Positions 57,980 through 64,000 of a DNA stretch of 64,000 nucleotides are shown in pieces (position 1 is the stretch's first letter; each line of letters begins with the position of its first letter). The position numbers and the translations under genes were made by a program. The notes beneath the pieces are model-generated. The model was not told the DNA's origin. It saw only the letters and a program-made list of their open reading frames with translations, and ran no database searches. Origin of the DNA: Rahnella aquatilis CIP 78.65 = ATCC 33071 (GTDB taxonomy: Bacteria; Pseudomonadota; Gammaproteobacteria; Enterobacterales; Enterobacteriaceae). The stretch is from positions 2,356,001 to 2,420,000 of the forward strand of contig NC_016818.1 of the NCBI RefSeq assembly GCF_000241955.1, given 5' to 3'.

Positions 57980-59668
57980 ATGAACGCTCCACAAAAAACG
58001 GCCGTTGCCCGCGTTGTTCGTGCACCACAGGGCACAGAACTGAGCTGTCAGAACTGGCTGATTGAAGCGGCATACCGCATGATCCAGAACAACCTCGATC
58101 CGGATGTCGCTGAGCGTCCGGAAGATCTGGTGGTTTACGGCGGTATCGGTAAAGCGGCGCGCAACTGGCCGGCGTTTGAAGGCATTCTCGACAGTTTGCG
58201 CAAGCTGCGTGAAGACGAAACGCTGCTGGTGCAATCCGGCAAGCCGGTCGGCGTTTTCCGCACCCATACCGATGCGCCGCGCGTGCTGATTGCCAATTCC
58301 AACATTGTTCCGCACTGGGCAAACTGGGATCACTTTCACGAACTGGATAAAGCTGGCCTGATGATGTACGGCCAGATGACCGCCGGTTCCTGGATTTATA
58401 TTGGTGCGCAGGGCATCGTGCAGGGTACTTATGAAACCTTCGCGGAAGCGGGACGCCAGCATTACAACAGCGACCTGCGCGGTAAATGGATCCTGACTGC
58501 CGGTCTGGGCGGCATGGGCGGCGCTCAGCCACTGGCGGGCGTGCTGGCTGGTGCCTGCGTGCTGGCCATTGAATGTCAGGAGTCGCGCATCGATTTCCGT
58601 CTGCGTACCCGTTATCTCGATTACAAAGCGCACAGTATTGATGAAGCGCTGGCGATGATTGAAAAAGCCTGCGCCGAGAAGAAAGCCATTTCCGTCGGCC
58701 TGCTGGGTAACGCCGCCGAGGTAATGCCGCAACTGGTCGCCCGCGCCAAAGAAGGCGGTCTGCGCCCGGATATCGTCACCGATCAGACCTCGGCACATGA
58801 CCCGCTGAACGGCTATCTGCCGGAAGGCTGGAGCCTGGAAAAATGGCAGGATGCGCGACAGTCAGATCCGCAATCGGTGGTGAAAGCGGCCCGTGCGTCG
58901 ATGGCCAAACACGTTCAGGCAATGCTCGATTTTCATGCGATGGGCATTCCGACCGTCGACTATGGCAATAACATCCGTCAGGTTGCCAAAGACGAAGGCG
59001 TGGAGAATGCCTTTGATTTTCCGGGTTTTGTGCCAGCCTATATCCGTCCGCTGTTCTGCGAAGGCAAAGGGCCGTTCCGCTGGGTGGCGCTTTCCGGTGA
59101 CCCGGAAGATATCTATAAAACCGACGCCAAACTTAAAGAGCTGTTCCCGGACAACGCAAACCTCATCAACTGGCTGGACATGGCGCGTGAGCGCATTGCC
59201 TTCCAGGGATTACCGGCGCGGATCTGCTGGCTGGGGCTGGGCGAGCGTCATATTGCCGGTCTGGCATTCAATGAAATGGTACGTAACGGCGAGCTGAAAG
59301 CGCCGGTCGTTATCGGCCGCGATCATCTCGACACCGGTTCTGTGGCCTCACCCAACCGTGAAACTGAAGCCATGAAAGACGGCTCTGATGCCGTTTCCGA
59401 CTGGCCGCTGCTGAACGCTTTGCTTAATACGGCGGGCGGCGCAACGTGGGTCAGTCTGCATCACGGCGGTGGCGTCGGGATGGGCTTCTCGCAACACGCT
59501 GGCATGGTGATTGTGGCTGACGGTACCCGGGAAGCCGATGCCCGCCTTGAACGTGTGCTGTGGAATGACCCGGCGACAGGGGTGATGCGCCATGCAGATG
59601 CTGGCTATGAACAGGCAAAAGACTGTGCTGAGCGTCATCACCTGAATTTGCCGATGCTCGCAAAATAA
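57980..59668 (+). CDS. hutU: Urocanate hydratase HutU
   Basis: Second step: urocanate to 4-imidazolone-5-propionate, using tightly bound NAD. The 562 residues match the usual length (about 556). The family's NAD-binding segment [20 protein letters not shown] is present, together with the conserved cysteine in [25 protein letters not shown] precedes the ATG. It is the last gene of the hutHU unit, followed by a terminator. Confidence 0.97.
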   Translation: MNAPQKTAVARVVRAPQGTELSCQNWLIEAAYRMIQNNLDPDVAERPEDLVVYGGIGKAARNWPAFEGILDSLRKLREDETLLVQSGKPVGVFRTHTDAPRVLIANSNIVPHWANWDHFHELDKAGLMMYGQMTAGSWIYIGAQGIVQGTYETFAEAGRQHYNSDLRGKWILTAGLGGMGGAQPLAGVLAGACVLAIECQESRIDFRLRTRYLDYKAHSIDEALAMIEKACAEKKAISVGLLGNAAEVMPQLVARAKEGGLRPDIVTDQTSAHDPLNGYLPEGWSLEKWQDARQSDPQSVVKAARASMAKHVQAMLDFHAMGIPTVDYGNNIRQVAKDEGVENAFDFPGFVPAYIRPLFCEGKGPFRWVALSGDPEDIYKTDAKLKELFPDNANLINWLDMARERIAFQGLPARICWLGLGERHIAGLAFNEMVRNGELKAPVVIGRDHLDTGSVASPNRETEAMKDGSDAVSDWPLLNALLNTAGGATWVSLHHGGGVGMGFSQHAGMVIVADGTREADARLERVLWNDPATGVMRHADAGYEQAKDCAERHHLNLPMLAK

Positions 59669-59715
59669 CAGGGGTAAGTCATTAATTCATCGCGGAATTA
59701 AACTGAACAAACCTC

Positions 59716-59750
59716 ACGGGCAGTGGCGCAGGCCGTTGCCCGTTTTGTTT
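59716..59750 (+). terminator. Terminator of hutHU
   Basis: ACGGGCA (59716-59722) pairs with TGCCCGT (59737-59743) over a 14-base loop, followed by TTTTGTTT. Confidence 0.65.
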
Positions 59751-59840
59751 CTAAAACATGCGGAAATTGCTGCAAAAAGTGGCGTAAAAAGCCGCTGATT
59801 TACGGCATACTCGGAGCATATTAACAGCGTGAGGTAAGCA

Positions 59841-61007
59841 ATGGCTTCAGATCTGGCAGTTCCTGATACGGTGTTTGACAACCAGCAACAGCTTCTGAAA
59901 AAACTGGCAAGGCCCGGAGCACGGTCACTGAGCGTTTATAACGCCGGACTTTCGGCCGAGGCGGTGCAAAAAAAATACGGCGTGGCCCATATTGCCAAAC
60001 TGGCCAGTAATGAAAACCCGCTGGGTGCCAGCCCGCAGGTGGTGACGGCGTTAGCAGCGGATGCCTGTTTCAGTGCGATTTATTCTGATGCATCAAGTGC
60101 GGCGCTGCGTGACGCGCTGGCGGCGGATACCGGCGTGGCAGCCGAAAATATTGTCATCGGCAACGGTTCCGAAGACATTCTGCATATGCTGGCGCTGGCG
60201 TTTCTTAACCCCGGTGACCGTGTTGTGACGCTGATCCCCTCGTTTGGTTTACACGAAATCTTCCCGCGCATGATGGGGGCGGATGTCACCCTGGTCGGCG
60301 TCAATGCACGGCAGGAATTTGATGTCGAAGCCTGGGAAAATGCATTGTCCGCACCGGCCAAAATGTTGATTTTCAGCAATCCTTCCAATCCGGTGGGTTG
60401 CATGCTCAACCGGGAAGGATTTACCCGTATTGTTAATGCCGCGCCAGCGGATTGCGTGCTGGTGATTGACGAAGCCTATTTCGAATATTGTGAAAACGAT
60501 CCTGAATACCCTGACAGCCTGCGCGTGCTGGCTGAGCAGCCACGACCGTGGATTGTGCTGCGGACCTTCTCGAAAGCGTACGGACTGGCCGGACTGCGGG
60601 TGGGATACGGCTTAGCCAGTCATCCCGAACTGGTTAATTTGCTGGACAGGGTGCGCACACCTTTCAACATCAACCGTTCGGCGCAGGTGGCTGCCGTGGC
60701 GGCATTGCAGGATAAACAACATGTCCGCGACAGCATTGCGCTGGTTACCGCACTGCGTGAGGAGATGGCAGCCGAACTTACGGCGCTCGGTTTTAACGTC
60801 GCCTCATCCTCTGCCAACTTCCTGTTCTTTGATTGCGGCTGCCCGGCCACAGAACTGGCACAACGCTTGCTTGCTTATGGCGTGATTATCAAGCCCTGGC
60901 GTGAAACCGGTTATGAAAACTGGATCCGCGTATCCATCGGTAATGAACAGGATAACCGGCAGTTTATCGACAGCCTGAAACGTATCCTGACGGAGAATGC
61001 GGCGTGA
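59841..61007 (+). CDS. HisC-like pyridoxal-phosphate aminotransferase
   Basis: Class I/II aminotransferase of 388 residues, closest to the histidinol-phosphate aminotransferase group. Visible: KLASNENPLGASP near the N-terminus, the PLP-stacking and aspartate region VLVIDEAYFEY, and the lysine in LRTFSKAYGLAGLRVGYG. Unlike biosynthetic hisC, it is not in a his operon but directly downstream of hutHU, in its own unit. The next gene overlaps its stop by 4 bases. I infer that the substrate may be histidine/imidazolepyruvate rather than histidinol phosphate. Some HisC-like enzymes also act on aromatic amino acids, so this is unproved. Confidence 0.85.
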   Translation: MASDLAVPDTVFDNQQQLLKKLARPGARSLSVYNAGLSAEAVQKKYGVAHIAKLASNENPLGASPQVVTALAADACFSAIYSDASSAALRDALAADTGVAAENIVIGNGSEDILHMLALAFLNPGDRVVTLIPSFGLHEIFPRMMGADVTLVGVNARQEFDVEAWENALSAPAKMLIFSNPSNPVGCMLNREGFTRIVNAAPADCVLVIDEAYFEYCENDPEYPDSLRVLAEQPRPWIVLRTFSKAYGLAGLRVGYGLASHPELVNLLDRVRTPFNINRSAQVAAVAALQDKQHVRDSIALVTALREEMAAELTALGFNVASSSANFLFFDCGCPATELAQRLLAYGVIIKPWRETGYENWIRVSIGNEQDNRQFIDSLKRILTENAA

Positions 61008-62152
61008 AACGTGTGGCGCTGAACATTGATGATTTACGCCAGCAGGCGAAATGCGCCTTGCCCCGTTTTGCGTTTAGCTACGTGGAAGGCGGGGCGGATG
61101 ATGAACAAACGCTGAAAGATAACCGTGAGGTTTTCAGCCGCTGGCGCTTTATTCCACCGGTGCTGAACGATTCCAGCCAGCGCGATTTGTCCGTTACGGT
61201 TTGCGGGCAGCGGCTTTCTGCACCGTTACTGATTGCACCGACCGGCTATAACGGCATGTTGCGTTTCGGCGCGGATACCATGCTGGCCCGTACGGCGAAA
61301 CACGCCGGTATCGGCTATATCCAGAGCACGGTTTCAACCGCATCGGTTGAAGAAATCGCGGCAGAAAATCTGCCTCAGCACTGGTTTCAGCTGTATGTGC
61401 TCAAAGACCGGAGCGTCACCACCAGCCTGCTGGAGCGCGCCAAAGCAGCCGGATGCACCACGCTGGTGGTCTCGGTTGATGCGGTGCATTTCGGTAACCG
61501 CGAAAAAGATAAACGTAATTACCGGCGGCCGATGAAATTATCGATGCTGAGCATGATTGATGTCGCGCTGCATCCGGGCTGGGTATGGCGAACCTTAAAA
61601 CCGGCGGGAATGCCCGGTTTCGGCAATCTCAAACCTTATGTTCCGGCGGATAAACAACGCGGAGCGGGCGGGGCGAGCTACTTCTCGGAGCAGATGGATA
61701 CCCGTCTGAACTGGGAAATACTGCGCTGGATCCGCAGTCAGTGGCAGGGCGCGTTGTTGATCAAAGGGATCCTCGCGCCGCAAGACGCCCGGCTCGCTTT
61801 TGCAAGCGGAGCCAATGGCATTGTGCTGTCAAACCACGGCGGGCGTCAGCTTGATGGTTCAGTGAGTGCGCTGGAAGTGCTGCCGGAAATCCGCCAGTTG
61901 TGTGGTTCGCAGGCGACGATCCTCATCGACAGCGGTTTTCGCCGTGGTACTGATGTCGTGAAAGCGCTGGCGCTCGGCGCGGATGCGGTGCTGCTCGGCA
62001 GGCCGATGTTATACGGTGTCGCGGCGGCCGGTGAGGCGGGCGCACAACGGGCGCTGGAGATTATTATGCAGGAAGTTGACCGCACGATGGCGCAGCTTGG
62101 CTGCACGTCGGTCAGCCAGTTGGGGCCGCATTTGTTGCGTTTTCAGCCATAA
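61004..62152 (+). CDS. FMN-dependent alpha-hydroxy-acid dehydrogenase
   Basis: Member of the L-lactate dehydrogenase/glycolate oxidase/mandelate dehydrogenase family, 382 residues. Residues of the family active site are visible: Tyr in FSYVEGGADDE, Tyr in QLYVLKDR, Asp in VVSVDAVHFGNREKD, and the His-Arg pair in LSNHGGRQLDG. The FMN phosphate site is in LIDSGFRRGTDVVKALALGA. The GTG start overlaps the aminotransferase stop (GTGA), with GGAG upstream, so the two proteins are made together. That coupling suggests oxidation of a 2-hydroxy acid to the 2-oxo acid used by the aminotransferase. The natural substrate is not known. Confidence 0.88.
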   Translation: MKRVALNIDDLRQQAKCALPRFAFSYVEGGADDEQTLKDNREVFSRWRFIPPVLNDSSQRDLSVTVCGQRLSAPLLIAPTGYNGMLRFGADTMLARTAKHAGIGYIQSTVSTASVEEIAAENLPQHWFQLYVLKDRSVTTSLLERAKAAGCTTLVVSVDAVHFGNREKDKRNYRRPMKLSMLSMIDVALHPGWVWRTLKPAGMPGFGNLKPYVPADKQRGAGGASYFSEQMDTRLNWEILRWIRSQWQGALLIKGILAPQDARLAFASGANGIVLSNHGGRQLDGSVSALEVLPEIRQLCGSQATILIDSGFRRGTDVVKALALGADAVLLGRPMLYGVAAAGEAGAQRALEIIMQEVDRTMAQLGCTSVSQLGPHLLRFQP

Positions 62153-62233
62153 GAATTCTGAAGTCATCACAAAAAACATCCTCAGAGAATTTTCATCAGA
62201 CCCGTCAAACACAAAAATCACGGAGAGGCAGTT

Positions 62234-63319
62234 ATGCAGGCACAGAATATTATCTTCCCGGCGCAAATCCTGCGCGGACCCGGCGTTATCTCTCAGCTAG
62301 GCGACATTTGCGCACTGCTGGGTACCCGCGCGCTGGTGATTGGCGGCCATCAGTCACTGGCCGCCGTGGGGGATAAAATCCGCCATCAGCTTGAAGGTTC
62401 CGCTGTGGAACTGGTCGGCAGCGAATGGTTTGGCGGGGAAAGCAGCGAGGGCAATATCAGCCGTCTGGCGAAAATCGTTAAAGATAAAAAGGCCGATATC
62501 GTGATTGGTGTGGGGGGCGGCAAATCCCTTGATACCTGTAAAGCAGTGGGCGTGGAAACTAACGTGCCAGTGGTGACCATCCCGACGATTGCTGCGACCT
62601 GCGCCGCCGTTACGCCGCTGACCATCCGTTATCTCGACGACGGTCATTTCCGGGATTTATTCCCGTTAACGCAGGCACCGGCTGCGGTGATCATCGACAG
62701 CGAAATTCTGGCTGCTGCCCCGTTGCGCTGGCTGGCGGCTGGCCTTGGGGACACGCTGGCGAAATGGTATGAATTTCGCGCCATCAGCAGTCATCCCGGT
62801 CAGCTGAGCGGCGCCGCACGTTCTTCCAGCGCCAACAGCCGGATCTGCTATGACCTGATCGAATCTTATGGCCCCGCAGCCTGCGACGCTGTCCGTGCCG
62901 GTAAACCGAACACCGAACTTGATCAGGTGCTTGACGCTATTTTCATGTTTGCGGGCCTGACATCGCTGATGAGCAGCGGGGCGCACGCCGCCGCTTCCCA
63001 CGCCATTTATGAAGGTTTCACGGTCTGTGATAAAACCCGTGCATTCGGCCATGGTCTGTTGGTCGGCTTCGGCAACCTGTGCCTGCTGGCGCTGGAAAAC
63101 CGCAGCGATGAGGAACTGCTGGAAGCCGTCAGCCTTGCGCAAGCCTGCGCGGTGCCGCTGTGTCTGAGTGAGATAGCCGATCTTAATGAGGATGAGCTGG
63201 AAAGTATTGTGCAGGCATCACTGCACGCGCCGGATATGGCGAATATGCCGGTGCAGGTGACGGCAGGGGCGCTGTATGCCGCGATTTCGCGGGTGGAGGA
63301 AATGGCGGATCGGGTTTAA
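62234..63319 (+). CDS. Iron-containing-type alcohol dehydrogenase, HcxA/GldA-like
   Basis: NAD(P)-dependent dehydrogenase of 361 residues with the nucleotide site GVGGGKSLDTCKAVG. Metal ligands are seen in GLGDTLAKWYEF (Asp), AHAAASHAIYEG (His) and AFGHGLLVGFG (His). The PTIAATCAAVTPL and GDTLAKWYE blocks are closer to E. coli HcxA (YbdH, a hydroxycarboxylate dehydrogenase acting on 2-oxo acids) than to glycerol dehydrogenase GldA, from memory of both. It begins 81 bases after the FMN enzyme with GGAG upstream. Automatic annotation may call it glycerol dehydrogenase. Confidence 0.8.
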   Translation: MQAQNIIFPAQILRGPGVISQLGDICALLGTRALVIGGHQSLAAVGDKIRHQLEGSAVELVGSEWFGGESSEGNISRLAKIVKDKKADIVIGVGGGKSLDTCKAVGVETNVPVVTIPTIAATCAAVTPLTIRYLDDGHFRDLFPLTQAPAAVIIDSEILAAAPLRWLAAGLGDTLAKWYEFRAISSHPGQLSGAARSSSANSRICYDLIESYGPAACDAVRAGKPNTELDQVLDAIFMFAGLTSLMSSGAHAAASHAIYEGFTVCDKTRAFGHGLLVGFGNLCLLALENRSDEELLEAVSLAQACAVPLCLSEIADLNEDELESIVQASLHAPDMANMPVQVTAGALYAAISRVEEMADRV

Positions 63320-63384
63320 GGCGTCAGTCTGCTGCGAATAGCGTATGAAACAGAAGCCTGTGGGAACATTAACCCTTTGATTTT

Positions 63385-63473
63385 CCATTAATACCCCACC
63401 CCAACCCTCCCCTTCGCAGGGGAGGGAGCCGACCGAGCCGTTTGCAGGTTTGGGTTTACTCCTCCCCCTGCGA
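63385..63473. repeat. Dispersed hairpin repeat, second copy, cut by an IS
   Basis: CCCTCCCC-ttcgca-GGGGAGGG (63405-63426) is the inverse of the left end at 47.87 kb, including the flanking ACCCCACCCCAA. The other end reads CCTCCCCCTGCGA and stops at 63473, where a different element begins. The missing half of the end hairpin should lie beyond the IS, outside the window. Confidence 0.8.
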
Positions 63474-64000
63474 TGAACTGAACCCCGAATGTTGGACGTT
63501 TTAATCCTCATTCGGAGTTTAGTATGAAGTACGATTTTCAAATCAAAATGATAGCCGTCAGGCACTATCTTGACGGCCACGATGGCTTCAAAATTACCGC
63601 CCGCAAATATCACGTTCCGGCATCCTCACTTCGTGCATGGACTGCTGCCTATCAATTTCACGGTGAGCAGGCTTTTCGTAAGGCGACTCGCATCTATTCC
63701 GAACAGTTTCGTGCTCATGTCGTCGATGTGACTCTTCGCGAACATCTTTCTATGCGTTCTGCCGCCGCCCGATTTAATATTGCTGATTATCAGACAATCA
63801 AACGCTGGATCCTGGCTGCTAAAAACTCAGCTTTTCCAGCTCTGAAAGAGAGGAATAACATGGCGCAGAAAACGCAAAAACCTGAGATAAAGCCTGAAGA
63901 CATGACGCCTGCCGAGCTTCTGGAAGAGGTGCGCTATCTGCGTGCTGAACGCGCTTACAACGAAAAGCTCGACGCCCTGATGAAGTCAAAAACAGAACGG
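63474..64000 (+). mobile_element. IS3-family (IS150-like) insertion sequence, left part
   Basis: The left end TGAACTGAACCCCGAATGTT, then GGACG, resembles the IS150-type terminal repeat (TGTACTGCACCCA, TTGTTGGACGA). A transposase OrfA starts 50 bases inside. The element continues past the window, so its right end and target duplication cannot be seen. Confidence 0.8.
63524..64000 (+). CDS. IS3-family transposase OrfA (partial, runs off the window)
   Basis: The frame is open for 159 codons to the window edge, starting MKYDFQIKMIAVRHYLDGHD with GGAG upstream. Two helix-turn-helix segments are visible (GFKITARKYHVPASSLRAW and MRSAAARFNIADYQTIKRW). A basic linker and a heptad-like LLEEVRYLRAERAYNEKLDA follow, the leucine-zipper region before the frameshift to OrfB in IS150-group elements. 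OrfB, with the DDE domain, should follow outside. Confidence 0.85.
   Translation, partial: MKYDFQIKMIAVRHYLDGHDGFKITARKYHVPASSLRAWTAAYQFHGEQAFRKATRIYSEQFRAHVVDVTLREHLSMRSAAARFNIADYQTIKRWILAAKNSAFPALKERNNMAQKTQKPEIKPEDMTPAELLEEVRYLRAERAYNEKLDALMKSKTER

Overview
The window reads as chromosome of a GC-rich, plant- or soil-associated member of the Enterobacterales. The gene order ydbK(nifJ)-ydbJ-hslJ-ldhA-ydbH-ynbE-ydbL, then azoR-hrpA and asr-ydgU-ydgD, is the one I know from Escherichia coli. The accessory content (an assimilatory nas operon, a hutF/hutG-type histidine pathway, a decayed bcs operon) fits a Yersiniaceae genus such as Rahnella better than E. coli. The genus is inference. Nothing indicates a plasmid or prophage.

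Layout. (1) 1-4.7 kb: the end of an ascF-like beta-glucoside PTS permease, its phospho-beta-glucosidase ascB, a GH5-type glycosidase, and an AT-rich patch with an orphan ADP-ribosyltransferase-like gene on the opposite strand. (2) 5.1-17.4 kb: nitrate assimilation. It comprises nasR, a sigma-54 promoter, an ANTAR-type antitermination leader, an ABC nitrate importer (nasFED), an unusual nasC-nasB-nirD single reading frame, nasA and a siroheme methyltransferase. (3) 17.5-33 kb: the ydbK to azoR core block, interrupted between hslJ and ldhA by a PHO-box-preceded ABC importer plus an ADPRibase-Mn-like phosphoesterase. (4) 33.3-41.3 kb: hrpA, ydgD, a 26-codon ydgU-like gene, asr with a matching RstA box, uxuA and its divergent GntR regulator. 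(5) 41.3-47.8 kb: a repeat-rich block, then the scar of a deletion that removed most of bcsA and the start of a divergent gene (probably bcsG). bcsB and bcsC follow as open frames. (6) 48-59.7 kb: a complete hut regulon (hutG, hutI, hutC, hutF, hutD, an ABC importer, hutH, hutU) with four HutC-like operators. (7) 59.8-63.3 kb: a HisC-like aminotransferase, an FMN alpha-hydroxy-acid dehydrogenase and an HcxA-like dehydrogenase, which together could link imidazole-lactate to histidine. (8) 63.4-64 kb: a dispersed hairpin repeat cut by an IS3/IS150-type element that runs off the window.

How the parts work together. The nas region imports nitrate and reduces it to ammonium. It is controlled by nitrogen limitation (sigma-54, NtrC-like half-sites) and by nitrate through NasR acting on the leader RNA. 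The hut region degrades histidine to glutamate, formate and ammonia through HutH, HutU, HutI, HutF and HutG, with HutC repressing four promoters. The strongest points for follow-up are the bcs deletion scar, the fused nas reductase frame with a retained internal ribosome binding site, the orphan ART-like protein, the PHO-box phosphoester import locus, and the histidine-adjacent hydroxy-acid cluster.
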